Below, one piece after another: positions 1-11,700 of a DNA stretch of 64,000 nt. The number at the start of each line of letters is the position of its first letter. Within the stretch, counting starts at the first letter, position 1. The stretch comes from Hydractinia symbiolongicarpus. Lineage: Eukaryota > Cnidaria > Hydrozoa > Anthoathecata > Hydractiniidae. The position numbers were made by a program, and so were the translations under genes. The stretch lies in assembly GCF_029227915.1 (NCBI RefSeq), contig NC_079881.1, positions 8,370,001 through 8,434,000 of the forward strand. Reading direction: 5' to 3'. The notes beneath the pieces were generated by a model. That model ran no database searches. It was not told where the DNA came from and was given only the letters and a program-made list of their open reading frames with translations.

Positions 1-90
1 CTAAAAACATTAGACTAATTGCATACTTTTATTTATTTAAATTAAATAATATTATTACAGAGATTGAGATAATAGAAGAAGAAAGGATAC

Positions 91-163
91 TTGTGATTTC
101 TGTGTAAAGATAACCTGGTGTTGGACTCACGCTATCAGATGTTGCTTTCATTAATGTTGGAAC
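91..163 (-). CDS. TEPSIN: Tepsin-like ENTH-domain exon (partial gene)
   Basis: Read on the minus strand, a TTTTTAG acceptor is followed by an open stretch encoding VPTLMKATSDS then VSPTPGYLYTEIT, ending at a possible donor (A|GTATCC). The pattern LxKxTSD...PxPGYLxxEI matches the start of the ENTH/VHS-like domain of tepsin, an accessory protein that binds the AP-4 adaptor coat at the trans-Golgi network. Only this one exon is visible. The remaining 3' exons would lie left of the window, and I could not find the first exon on the minus strand to the right. The donor is uncertain because the frame stays open further left. The match is from memory of the family and rests on about 24 residues, so the assignment is moderate at best. 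Confidence 0.5.
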
Positions 164-1372
164 CTAAAAAATAATTAAAAAAAACTGGTAAGGTTTTTAA
201 CATTACTTTTGATATTCCTGGCAAGGCCTTGGTCTTTCCCGTTAACAATTGGTATTGGTTTCAAATACGATATTTTTTCCTGTGTCCTTGTTGATGATCT
301 TAATTTTAGTCGCCATATTAGTTTGTTTTACAGGGTTGTCAATTTTAAATGAAAATTCCAGGATATTCTATCTTTTTATGAAGATAAAATTTTCAAGTTT
401 TTTTTTTAAAAAAATCCAGGTTTCATGTAAAAGAAAAAATAAATGTTGTTTATTAATAGTCATATTTTGTCTTTGTTCCAAGGATGCACAAAACAGCAAG
501 CCATAATGGCTAAAAATATCAGGGCCACTACAACATTCAGCTATATTCACAACTAAAAATGGAAAAAAATATGTTCAAAATCTAGTCACAATATGCAAAA
601 CATGAATTCTGATAACATCCAGGTGATTTTAAGCCTTAAAAAGGATTTATTCTACGCGAAAATGAAGATAATAAAAAGGCTTTTAAATTTTTGAAGCAGA
701 GGCTGTTTTTCAACCTATATCTTGCAATAGTCATGTGCAAATAATTCATACATCAGCGCTGTCATAAAGTATGTCTTATTATGGATTCCTCTAATGTCTA
801 ACTGTTCAAGTAAACAGTCAAGCATGAGTTAATGGTCACCACTCTATAACTGCTTATAACAACCACTTCAAAATACACCCCTCTGATTTAGCAGTAGTTA
901 AAGCTGCCTATAGTTACCACCTCTCTAATGCAACTGAGGGCCACACAATTTTTTATACACAGGTTCTGTCTATAATAGTCAACATTTCCGGTTCCCTTAT
1001 ACAGTGACCATTGAAGATATGTTTCACTATATTAATTGATAGTGGTTCATTGTAATCAGCACTGTACTCAAAAAATGTCAGAACTTTCAGCTTTTTCGTT
1101 TACACTTTCTTAATTTTAGGCTATTCAATGTTTTTCAGGTTTTCCAAGCTCAGTGGCAACCTTGTTTTAGCATGAATTTTTTATTTATAAGGAGTAATTA
1201 TATTTTATTTACTTATTATTGTTGCTCACGAGGGTTCTTATTAATAAGAATTAAACTGAAGAAAAAACTATTAATTAATAGTCTGTGATACCTAATCAGC
1301 ACATATCTCCACAAAACAAATTTTTAGTTACCAACATAGTGCAAATTTTATGCCTCAGAACTTGGTTCATTA
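164..1372. other. AT-rich non-coding stretch
   Basis: No exon with coding character or good splice signals was seen on either strand. Short open frames here are AT-rich chance frames. It may contain the 5' intron of the minus-strand tepsin-like gene. Confidence 0.4.
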
Positions 1373-1767
1373 AGCTTAGTTTTCACCTGGCACTAAAGAA
1401 CACTAACACACACTAACGAGGTATAGTTATTGAGCACTAAGCAACACTGAAAATTGAGTGCCTGTTTAAAAGTGATTCACACTATATAAGCAAATAAATT
1501 CAACATAGAGCATGGGATGAAAATAAATTGAAATTATGTTTTGTACAAACACTTTTGCGTAAACCATTGGCACATTTGATTTTTGAAGAAAACAATGGAA
1601 TGAGTACTAATCTTTTAATGTTCTTATCAAAATATTTTTATAACAGCACTAACCCTTTTTGCACCTTAAATTAAGCAGCAATAGTGAGCACTAAGGAGTG
1701 TTAAAAATGATTCTCACTTATTAAAAAAAATTCAAATCGCTCATTAGTGCAAGGTGAGAACTAAGCT
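1373..1767. mobile_element. MITE with 25-bp inverted ends, PIF/Harbinger-like
   Basis: The left end AGCTTAGTTTTCACCTGG and the right end, read on the minus strand as AGCTTAGTTCTCACCTTG, are near-perfect inverted repeats that continue to about 24-25 bp (…GCACTAA). Both ends are flanked by TTA, a 3-bp target duplication typical of PIF/Harbinger elements. The 395-bp interior has no coding capacity. It repeats the motif GAGCACTAAG and its complement several times near the ends. Superfamily assignment is inferred from duplication length only. Confidence 0.75.
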
Positions 1768-1770
1768 TTA

Positions 1771-2718
1771 GAGAGACATAGAATTTATGTCAACATTTCT
1801 ATCAAAAAAACTGATGGGCCAAACATGCCTGTCCTAGTGGTAGAAATGTTCAATAGCATGACATTAAGTCTTGCGTTACAATGTTTCTGCACATAATTTT
1901 GACAAAAATCATAAATGCAGATATTCTTTTTGTACTACAAACAAACTTTGTCCACAGTTCATAGATTTGTCTAAGCTGTTTCCTTATACAATTTGATCAA
2001 TAAATAGTGTTCCATTAAAGAATTACGAAGAGATTTTGAGAAAAAAATGAAAAAATTACTAGTAAAGACTGGATTCTTAAAGTTTTCTGAAAACAGCTGG
2101 GGAACTCAATAAAATACTTGTTGCTTAGGGTCAGCATTTTGTATTCTCCCAAACTTCTTATTTTACTCGATAACATAGTAGCTTACCAAAGGCCTTTGTT
2201 TTTTTCACAATATTTAAAATAGTGATCCTCAATTAAAAATAATTTTAATCTTATGCTCAAGCAATATATTTTTTGTCACTCAAAACTATTGAACCTGATT
2301 TAACACCAAGGTGTTTAGATTTTATCATTGCTTTATGACAACATATGCTTCTGACAAGCATTACCAGTATGCAACACACGCTTGGTCGACTAAATCTTTT
2401 TATTTGTTTTTTACACCAATTAGTTTAGTTTCGTTTATTTTAAACCAATCAGTTTCTTTCAACATCTTAACAAATGTATTTGTATTTTTTGCTTTACACA
2501 TTTGTGATGTTTAGAAAAGCACAAGCTATAAACTTAGAAAACAAAAACAGCAATGAAAAATTCTCTTATTTTAAAGTGTTTCAGAGTTTGCGATTTATAC
2601 TGATAGTTTAATTCAAGTTTTGAAAAACGCTTCGTGAATTATGAATCGCAAACTATTAATCTAACCCTTGCTGTTTTTTTTAATAACTATTCTTTGGCAT
2701 GTTGCATGGATATGAGAC
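1771..2718. other. AT-rich intergenic stretch
   Basis: Nothing coding is seen. The 67-codon open frame at 2311-2514 has a phenylalanine/isoleucine-rich composition expected from AT-rich DNA and no splice context. Confidence 0.4.
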
Positions 2719-3260
2719 TTGGTGAGTTTTATATTTATCTATTAGACACCTGTATGTCAAATATTCTGGTCCCATACCTCTGGGAGTTTTAAATATTGGC
2801 CATTACTTAAAACCATCTCTTAAATTTCTATAATTCTTATAATCGGGAAAATTTATCAACTTTTGTTAGGAATATCCTTAGAACTCAAAACGTATACAAA
2901 AACTTTATTACATCATTCTGCAAAGTTTGGACACATGATTAAACCGATTTCCTGATATCATTGGATTTTACCTGGAAAAATCTTAAAAGGAGATTTTCGG
3001 ACAATTATGGCATTTTTTATGCAAATTATGTAAAAAATTTATTTGCCTACAAGAAACTTTAATCGGAATGTTAAAATCTGTTCGATAACTAACTAAATTT
3101 TAGGCAGATAGGAATATTTTGGCAAATCTTAAGCTTTCAATAATGTCACAGGAAAGATGCCGACATAAGCCAAAATTTATTACTACCATTTTGCTACTTT
3201 TATGACCAACTATAATTGTGCCAAGTTTGATGCTGTTTAAAAAAATCTATCAAAAGTTGT
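2719..3260 (+). repeat. Dispersed repeat family R1, copy 1
   Basis: About 540 bp that is clearly similar to 34390-34870 and to 17405-17760, in the same orientation. Shared landmarks are a block around CCTGTATGTCAAAT, then TTGGCCATTA, AAAGTTTGGACACAT, AATATTTTGGCAAAT, and a right end around GTGCCAAGTTTGATG and AAAAGTTGTGCAG. No terminal inverted repeat or coding frame was recognised, so its transposon class is unknown. Confidence 0.7.
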
Positions 3261-3839
3261 GCAGGGGGCAGTATCTCTAGCCCCAAAAATGTCCAGTATA
3301 TTTAGGGTTAATTAGAATAATGTAACACAACTCCTTTGAAAGCTGTCCTCTTTGTGTCTAGTTTTTGTTTTGTTTTGCATTTAAGGGATAATTTAAGAAA
3401 ATTCAAGAAAGGACAGGAGTTCTTGTAAGAAAACCTGGTATCTTACATGTGGTGTTTACTGCATCTACAGGGTATATTTTTATAAAATTTATTCATGCAA
3501 CATGCATTCTGACATAAATAAAAGGACGGTCAAATAATTTGTTTTTTTAAATATGTCAATGAGATTTTGGAATTTTGTAAGAAGAAATTTTATAAAACCA
3601 TAAATGACAATGATGAGGCCATTTTAGGCCACTAAAATTGGTTTCTATATTTGGAAATTGTTTCAAGAAAGTAGTTTTTTATACATGGTTAACTGTTCCA
3701 CATACAGTTGAGAACAAAACTATCAACTTGTTGAGAACAAAACTATCAACTATATTTGAAAAGGAGTGAAAAAGTTAAATATCTCTGAGTATCATTTGAT
3801 CAAAATGCAATGAGAAGAGTACTTATTAAATATTTTAAA

Positions 3840-4510
3840 ATTAGAACCATTGCATCTTGTTTAACACCTCACACAAAAAAACTTTTAATTAAAAAATGCC
3901 ATATTTCAACTATTGCTTCTCGGCATGGGCTTGTGCCACCCAAGGTAGATTGGGAAAACTAGAAAAACAATTAAAATGTGTCTGTACCTTTCTTTGGGAA
4001 GAGAGGGAATATTCACTGAATAATTTACTTATAAAAAATGATGCTATTTTAAGGCTAAAATACACGATAAGTTTAAACAGACCATTTAGTTGTAAGAAAA
4101 ACCTTATAAGTTTAGTTGATGGTAATAACCCTGTCTACACGTTAAGATGAAGTGTATAAGTTTCTTTAACACTAGCACTGGTTTTTTGGAAACCAAAAAA
4201 AATATGCTTAAATCTTTCGTTTAAACAGTAGCTCTTTAATCATTCTGTTAATTTCAATAGAAAAAACTTAGCAAAAGTTGAACATGTCTAGCTTTTAAAA
4301 AAATTATAAAACCAAAAAAAGTTGTACATCTTTTCTGTTTACACAGTAAGTATTTTTGGCAAAATAGCCTTCCTGTTAAGAGCTGTAAAAGTGTGGAATA
4401 ATCTTCTAGACTAAATGACCTGTAATGGAAGTCCGCTTTCGTTTAAGAGTTCCATCTCTAACGTATTTGGCAAACTCTAATGGAGATCACTTCTTAACTT
4501 TTTAATTTTT
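3840..4510 (+). mobile_element. LINE (non-LTR retrotransposon) 3' fragment
   Basis: A broken frame encodes the C-terminal tail of a non-LTR reverse transcriptase. PYFNYCFSAWACATQG followed by LGKLEKQLK (3896-4000) matches the usual hinge 'lPhlnYc..vWg......kl..lQk'. Further right, around 4360-4460, AVKVWNNLL matches the 'sirg..vWN.lp' block that closes these proteins. Stops and frame changes separate the pieces, so it is a dead copy, probably of a Jockey/CR1-type element. Confidence 0.65.
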
Positions 4511-6414
4511 GTTTTTTCTTCTTTATTTTTCAATTTTCAAAGATTATAAATATTATTAATTGAGCTGAGGCAGTCTAAGGTTTATTATTTTTTGTTTCTT
4601 TTCTGTTCTTGTGGCCCCCGGTGAAAACAATCCTCTATTCATAGGTTTTTGTGATTTTCTGGGCTAGCCACTTTAAATATTTATAAATATTATTAACTGT
4701 TTTCCAAATTGTTTATTGATCGTCTTATAGATAATTTGCCAATGTTAAAAAGTTTGATTTTTTCCCTTGGCACATTTCTGTAGGTAGTAATATAAACAAC
4801 TGACCACAGTAATCAAAGAAATCCATCCAAAAAAAGAATAGAATAATTAAAATTAATCCCAGTTCCTCTTGGATTTTATGCTACCCAAAAGATCTTTAAT
4901 CTTCATCAATAGCCATTTTACCCTGTGTTAGTTCTGGTTCTTTTACCTACATAAAAGTGGGCTTATGTCGATTGTCCTTTAAATGAAATCAAAACAACTA
5001 CGTACGGAGAGAGAGAGAGTATGGGTACTGCTCCGAGCAAATATGCAAAAAGCATCTTAAGTCTGTCGCTTTCCATATGCCAATGATATCTTTTACATCT
5101 TCTTTTAGGAAGTTAGAGTCTCTTGTGTAGCTAGCAAAACAAAATCAAGTCTGAAAATGAAACTGAAAACTATATAGCTAGCTAGCTAGGGCACTCTCTC
5201 AAACTATATAGTCACTTATTAGTTTTTTAGAGCTTTGCCTTGTGTATGCTCATTTAATTGGCCACATTTTAAAGCCTAAAGACCCAGTAAGTTAAATCCA
5301 GAAAGTAAATCTATAGCTATAAAGACTTTATTCTTACATTTTTTGCGAACGCTACTGTGCTCATCAAGCCCGCCATCTTTGTTAGAGATAGTCCAAATAA
5401 AAATCTTGGTTACATGGAGTCAGGGGGCGTATCTGGCGGTTTCCCCGCCTCTTCTAAATTGTCACAATTTTTTAAAATCGATTCGACGGGACAAATTTTT
5501 TGGCACACTTTTGTATCTTTCCTAAAATATTTATTCTGAAGCAAAAAAAGTTTAAAATAGTGCAAAAATAATGCAAGTTTTCTGCAGATCATGAAGACTG
5601 GCTTGTAGTGTTTGTGTGTTTTATCTTGCACGATTTATGAATTAGTTTGGACAACGTTATTCCCAGGGGTTCCTCGACTTGGCGGCGAAGAAACTTGTTA
5701 GCCATCATACAAACGCTATCGGCTTGGCCATCAGGCAACAAACACTGGGGACGAGGTTTGTTGAATGTACAAAAAAAATGATGGAGCCTTGATATCGTCT
5801 ACTAAGCTTCTTTTTCGTTTCTTTCAAGCAAAAATGAAGCCCTGGAAACAAGTTTGAAGGAGCCTAGGTAAATCGCTCCCTTAATGTGCTTTTGAAGTTT
5901 TTTTATTATTTTCCGCCAAAATAGTTTCACTGAAGTGACATTCTCGACCCCAAAATTCTTGTGTATCTCAAAGAGCTCTGGAGACAAGAATAAATGAAGT
6001 AGGACCCTGACAAAGTAAGAACTTTTGGTTTTTCTTTATATCTTCTCTCATTGTACATATAACGATTTCTTAACCTCGGTTTATAGAAGACGTTTAGTCC
6101 CATAAAAGGTATGTTTGTGTGACTGACAAGCGGGAAAACATGATGAAACATACCTCACACACGTCTTTGAGGTAAATACTGATTAACTCATTAAGAAAGA
6201 TAAACTTAATGAACAATTAACTTCTTAGATAGTATTTTGAAAGGCTTTAATCCTTCAAGTAAAACCTAACAAATACTAATTATCTGCTCCCCATAGTGAA
6301 GGTTATATTTTTAACATTTTAATCCTTCATATGCAACGGGATATACAACACAAGAAAATTTTAATGAAAGAAGTTGAATATGTAAAACAACAAGGATTCT
6401 GAGTCTCAAGGTTT
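4511..6414. other. Intergenic region with short palindromic repeat pieces
   Basis: No convincing gene. It contains a short GCTAGCTA run (about 5176-5190). Between 5640 and 5770 is a piece carrying GGCGGCGAAGAAACTTG and ending CTGGGGACGAGG, with a relative at 49040-49130. The segment 5930-5985 matches 7200-7280 in inverted orientation around CAAAGAGCTCTGG. The short overlapping frames at 5343-6151 look like chance frames within these repeats. Confidence 0.45.
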
Positions 6415-7718
6415 ATGGCGATGCATCGAAGCAACAGTTCGCAGGAGAAGGGTTTAAAGAAAATTGTACTCGCGACACGTTTCGAGAAGAAGAATGTGAA
6501 TTTGATGAAAATTGTGTCTGTTTTGACATCTTTGTCGACGTTTTGTATGTGCGTATACATTGCAGTTAGTTCCGACTGGATTGATAATGATCGCTACGAT
6601 GAAACAAGAGGTAGGGTTGATTTATGCAAATAAATTTTAAAATGATGACCTCCAACCCCGTTCCCTATGACATTTTGCCTTTTTGATGCCCCGCTGAAAT
6701 AACGGCTGAGGGCACAAGAGTCCCTGGGAACAAGGATGGATGAACTCATTACGAAAGTAAAAAAAAGAATATTTTCGTACGCTTTCTCTTTAACAAGAAT
6801 TTATTGAGACAAACAATGTTAGGAAAGAAGAAAAAAAAATGTGAAGACCTAACAATGAACGGCGGAAATCAAGACAACTTTGTCTTACGTCATATTTATT
6901 TTGCACATGCGCAGATATATGTGTTGTGTATTTAGATGTTGTTGTTGACTAGTTTACACACACAACCAAAGAAGTTTCCAAACACTTGGGAAAAAAAGCA
7001 TCAGTTTGGTTCGCCATGCTAGACTAAACCTTTACGCTATGAAAGCGTTGTATAACAGAATGCTGTTTGATTTTGAGAAAGTCAGATGTCTTTTAAAACT
7101 AACCCTGATAAGCTGCCTCGTACCCAGGGTTTATTAGCTTTTTTGTATTGAAACGGATTCGTCTAAGATAAAAAGCTAAAAAGCGCTTGGAACCATTATC
7201 TTCCCCAGAGCTCTTTGAGATTAAAACCTTAAAAGTACTTTTGAGGTTTATCCTAAAGAGCTCTGAGGTCGAGAATGGCTTGGAATATAAAGACTTTAAT
7301 ATATAATTTTCGTGTAGGGTTATGGATTTCGTGTCTTCTCAACGAGTGCTATGATATTGATCATTCCTACGTACAAATATTCTACAGTGTAAGAACAGAA
7401 GCGCCTGATTGGATAAAAAATGGAGATATACCAGGATGGTTGACGTTTTGTCGTTTTGGCGTCATCGTGTCGTGCGTGTTGTCGTTTTGTGGATTCATAC
7501 TGTCATGCGTAACTTTGTTAAACCGTTATGTGTATGGATATATTTCAAGTTTTTTTCTTCTAGCAACTTTTGTGCTCCTAGGAATAACGATATATTTGTT
7601 CCAAAGTAACACTGATTGGTACGACGAACGTGTTTCTTGTGGTAAGGGGTACACAGTGGGGTGGTGTACTACCTTCCTTGCATTCATAGCAACATTCATG
7701 GGATTCTGCTCCTTCTAA
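6415..7718 (+). CDS. Claudin/PMP22-like four-helix membrane protein
   Basis: Two exons, 6415-6610 and 7318-7718, join in phase across a GT-AG intron to give 198 residues. Four hydrophobic segments are visible at about 30-52, 102-126, 134-156 and 175-198. The first extracellular loop carries the signature of the claudin/PMP22/EMP superfamily: W55, G66-L67-W68, C71 and C76 (W…GLWxxC…C). The intron falls exactly before the GLW block, so neither exon alone shows the motif. Family members form or regulate cell-cell contacts and barrier properties at the plasma membrane. The C-terminus stops just after helix 4 and lacks the PDZ-binding tail of vertebrate claudins. The start is the first ATG of the open frame; a second Met at residue 3 is possible. 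Whether it acts as a barrier claudin or another tetraspan protein cannot be decided. Confidence 0.75.
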
Positions 7719-8700
7719 AGATTTTGTTAGTTGGAAGCTTCGTGTAAAAGCATGCACATTAAAATTAACTTTATATATATGTTGAATCAAAGAATGGTTT
7801 CTAAACAGAAGATATATTTGACATCTAACAGTTTATATGCAATTACAGATAGAAGGCATGTAGCCTGTATAGAAAATGTATATTTTTTATTTTTGCAAAC
7901 ATAAATTTATATCTCTAAGCCTGCGGGTACTATCCTGGTTCCGTAGTATTAAATAATTCGTTACAAATATAATTTTTTACTTTGTAGCATTTTCTGTTTA
8001 CGTCTAGGTCTAGCATGCACACTTGCGTTAGTTTACATTTTTAAAAAGCTATTCATATAAATGTTTGTTGAATTTTAATAGCCAATCATTTTCACAGTTT
8101 ATATTAAAAGCACTAAGCCGTGCGAAAATCAACGTTGCTACTCTTGTGACTTTTCTTCAGTTTCTTTAGTTGTTTCTCAAGCTTTAATAATGTCCAACTG
8201 GTCCAACGAATGCAGGTTACTTCACGTAGAGACAGCTTCGTTCCCAGGGCATCTTTTCTCGTTTCCGAGACAAAGGTGATACGAGCAATTTTGTGTACAC
8301 CATACTTGAAGTAGCGTAGGATGCAACGTGTGGTCCCACTACAGATTAAACATCTTGTAAAAAGTTTTTTATGATGTATAAACTGCTTAGGGCTTCAAAA
8401 AAGAAATTTCTATGGTAAACCTCGATTCACGAAAAACATTTTGTGTATCAAGAGGAGGCTATGAAAATTGTAAAGTTACTTTTTGTTAATTCAAATATTA
8501 CATTTTGTCGCACTCCTTTAAGCTGCTACTCATACCTCTTCGCATACAAACAAAATAATATATATCATTAAGTTGATACTATGTTGTTGTCACGTAATTT
8601 GTTGGGCAGAGCCTTGTTAACCCCGTCCCCCTCTTCTTTAAAAAGAAGGGGATGCTAGCAAAGAAATATGAATAATGGCTGATTATGGAATATTCTAATC
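7719..8700. other. 3' flank of the claudin-like gene
   Basis: No gene found. It contains AT-rich 3' flanking sequence and another partial copy of the CGTTCCCAGGGC motif near 8240. Confidence 0.4.
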
Positions 8701-8708
8701 ACATTCAT

Positions 8709-8875
8709 AGAGTTATCTATAGATAACTCTATTAGTATGTAAAAAACACTTGTATTAACACATTAATAGAACTATCTACAGATAACACAAGTTATCTACA
8801 GATAACACAAGTTATTTACAGATAACACAAGTTATCTACAGATAACACAAGTTATCTACAGATAACACAAGTTTC
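8709..8875. repeat. 20-bp minisatellite with internal palindrome
   Basis: About five tandem copies of TTATCTACAGATAACACAAG run from 8772 to 8873, with one TTATTTACAG variant. Each unit contains the palindrome GTTATCTACAGATAAC. Just upstream (8709-8730) sits a related 22-bp perfect inverted repeat, AGAGTTATCTA followed by its complement. The array could therefore form multiple short hairpins or cruciforms. Confidence 0.85.
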
Positions 8876-9424
8876 TAATACAAATAGGTTTAAATTATGA
8901 CTAAAAAGCAAAGTGAACATTAGTCAGGAACGTGAAAATACTGCTTTAAAAAAAATGGAAACAAAGATTTTAAAAATTTTATTATGGTCGAACAAATTGA
9001 CAAGTCTGAACGGTGAATTTGCACCCTTAACCTCTGCACCTAAATTCTGAAGCCTGTAAACGTGATATATTCTTTTGCCACAGTTCATTTTTTAATGCAG
9101 GCAACAAAATCTTGTTAAAACCTTTGAAATGCCATGTGAGGATAATACAGATAATTTGGCTAAAATTTCACTAGAAACCAAGAAAACAATTGTTACATCC
9201 TTCTCTGTCATGCAGTTTATAACTACGCACCCGCCAAACAAAACGCGTTTTTTTATCGTGTACTCGAATAAATCTTTTATGTTGTAAAACTTAAAATTGT
9301 ATTTGAAATTTAGAGTTTTTTAAAATTTTCTTTAAATTCCTCTTTTTCTCTCCATTATTTTTTTAGGAAAAAAAATTGAAAAAAAATTAAAAAAGAAATG
9401 GAAAAATAGTTTGGGGTAGTACTC

Positions 9425-9860
9425 ACAAAAATAAAGAGTCTCTCTATCGGCAACAAAAACATGCCACGAGAATAATTACTTTTCAGAACAAGTTGACACA
9501 TTCAAAGCCTTTGTTTCAACGTATGAACATTTTATACATATTTCAAATAATAATCTTTCAGACACTTTGTTTTATGTACAGGTCAAGGAAAAAAGAAGCC
9601 TTTGGGTGTTCTCAAACACGTTTCATGTGATGAAAAACAAATATGTCACTAGATCTACTGGGTTGTATTACACACCATTTAGGAAAACAAAGTTCAGTCG
9701 ATGTTCCAGTTCGTATTGCGGTCCATATATCTGGAACAAGATCTTCAAAATAAAACCATCAATCTTACAGAACAAATGCTGTTTTAAAACTTTTCAGTCA
9801 CAAGTGAAAAAATTTATCTTGTGTTGTCTACAAGAAGAAACATCCTTCTTTTAACAAAAT
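9425..9860 (+). mobile_element. LINE 3' fragment (first of two)
   Basis: Frames starting near 9440 read QQKHATRIITFQNKL, then THSKPLFQRMNIL, and after a frame change PYIWNKI with a lysine-rich end. This is the conserved closing region of a non-LTR reverse transcriptase ORF ('qkhatRII..…thskplf..lnil…'). Stops and frameshifts make it a relic. It lies in the same orientation as the better-preserved copy that follows. Confidence 0.6.
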
Positions 9861-9889
9861 ACACACTTTTTCACAGGCAAAATAAAAAA

Positions 9890-10510
9890 GATGATATGCC
9901 ATTGAAGTTTCCTAATTTATCTATTAATAATATAAGTATAAAAAGAGCAGAAAAGATCGCAAAGAATATTGGCATCCTGTTTAAAGCAAAATTTGTTCTA
10001 GATCAGAATTTTTTAAAAAAACATATATTCTTCTTTCATTCACTGCTATCTAAATTATGCAAATATTGCGTGGTGCAGCACCAACGCTGCAAAATTTACA
10101 AAATTACAAAATAAACAAAAACATGCAATCAGAATTATTTTGAATGTTGACAGGTACACTCACTCCAGAGAGTTATTAAAAAAGATCAGTGTACTGAATG
10201 TATACCAACTAAACATTTATCAAACTCTTATTTTTATGTTTAAGATTGAAAACAATATGTTACCAAGAGTATTTATTGATATGTTTCAGAAGATACAACA
10301 TAAATATCCATCCAGATTTTCAATTAACAGTTTTTTTCAACCAAGAATAAATTATACAATCACAAAGTTCTCTATAACTAGCAGAGGACCTAAATTGTGG
10401 AATACATTTCTTGATAACAACATGAAAACTATTACATCACTTAACGAATTCAAACATAAACTAAAACATAAACTATTAACTACTGACAATCTATATTTAT
10501 TTTAGAACAC
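9890..10510 (+). mobile_element. LINE reverse transcriptase C-terminus (second copy)
   Basis: Two overlapping frames joined by a frameshift near 10100 encode the end of a non-LTR reverse transcriptase. KNIGILFKAK is at 9945-9975. The hinge NYANIAWCSTN comes next, then KQKHAIRIIL and DRYTHSRELLKK. The closing block FSITSRGPKLWNTF is followed by FKHKLKHKLL and a stop at 10503-10505. These motifs match the family usually seen in cnidarian and arthropod LINEs. No 5' part (endonuclease, catalytic YxDD) is present, as expected for a 5'-truncated insertion. Confidence 0.75.
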
Positions 10511-11205
10511 ACGACAGTTACAACGTACGACACATATAATAACAATAGTCATCATCCCTTTTCGAATCTAAACTAATGTTTGCACTTACACTTTATCCCT
10601 TATCTTTTTACTAATAATTTAAACAAGTTGTAAATATTACATATACGTCAGCTGTTATAAATGGAGCCAAAAGTGAACTACGCATAGCGTAGATCCTGCA
10701 GGTTCTCAATGATAAGACTTTTTTGTCTTCTATGATGAGTCTCCTGACTTGTTGAAGGTATGATGGCATTGCTATATTTTTTATTTTTTCCCTCTTCTCT
10801 TTTTTGTTTGTCTATTTTAAATTTTAATGTATTAGAACTTTTTATAACGTTTACCACTGTATACCTTACATCTAAGGTATACAAGATGTAATATTTTTAA
10901 CTTCTATAGAAGTTAAAAATATACAAGAAGCCCTGGGGGCTCTAAGAATTTCCGCGCGCTACCTAAATATTTGATGAAAACCTGCTAATTCGTTGTGTTA
11001 TTGTGCCAAACATTCGAAGGGGTTTGGTGCATGAACCTCTGAAGATAAAGCACACCAGTGACATTATATCTTACAACAAACGCAAACAAAAAGAAACGTG
11101 TCATAATAAACTCACATTTTAAAAGAAATTGCTAACAAAAAATACAGCCTATCATTCATGGTTGAAAGTCTTGCGATTGAAACCTTTATGGTCTTAAACG
11201 GCATT
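10511..11205. other. Intergenic AT-rich stretch
   Basis: Contains an inverted repeat near 10890-10925 (TAACTTCTATAGAAGTTA) with ATATTTTTAA to its left and TTAAAAATAT to its right. It carries no recognisable gene. Confidence 0.4.
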
Positions 11206-11207
11206 AG

Positions 11208-11700
11208 TTGACAAAAAATCAAAATTTTGATGTGACCATTTTCAGCATACTTTTTTTATTAACTGTGTCCATTTTTGTCGAAAATAAAGCAGTTTTAATT
11301 TTTGGATAAATTTTGACCTGAAATGACATTTAGGTGACAAAAAATCAAACTTTTGTACCATCATCATTTTCAGCATACTTTATTTGTTAACTGTGCCAGA
11401 TTTAGCCGAAAATAAAGTGGTTTTAATTTTTGGACCAATTTTGGCCTAAAATGGCATTTAGGTGACAAAATCAAAATTTTGATGTCACCATCATGTTTAG
11501 CATACTTTATTTGTTAACTGTTCCAAATTTTGTTAAAAATAAAGTAGTTCTAATTTTTGGACCAATTTTGGCCTAAAATGACATTTAGGTGACAAAAATC
11601 AAAATTATTATGTCACCATTATGTTCAGCATACTTTTTTTTTAACTGTGCCAAATTTTGTCGAAAACAAATACCAATTTTGGCCTGAAGCGTCAATACTA
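11208..11700. repeat. Four tandem copies of a ~126-bp satellite
   Basis: Copies begin at about 11208, 11334, 11462 and 11590. Each starts near TGACAAAAATCAAAATTTTG and passes through CAGCATACTTT and TTAACTGTGCC. It then continues into GTCGAAAATAAAG, TTTTTGGACCAATTTTGGCC and ends GACATTTAGG. The fourth copy is internally deleted. The copies are diverged by scattered substitutions, so the array is not recent. Confidence 0.85.

Noticed and set aside
5343-6151. Overlapping short frames on both strands
   Set aside because: They overlap each other and repeat pieces, have no motif and no splice context.
8772-8873. CRISPR array
   Set aside because: The 20-bp units are contiguous with no unique spacers, and the genome is eukaryotic; it is a minisatellite.
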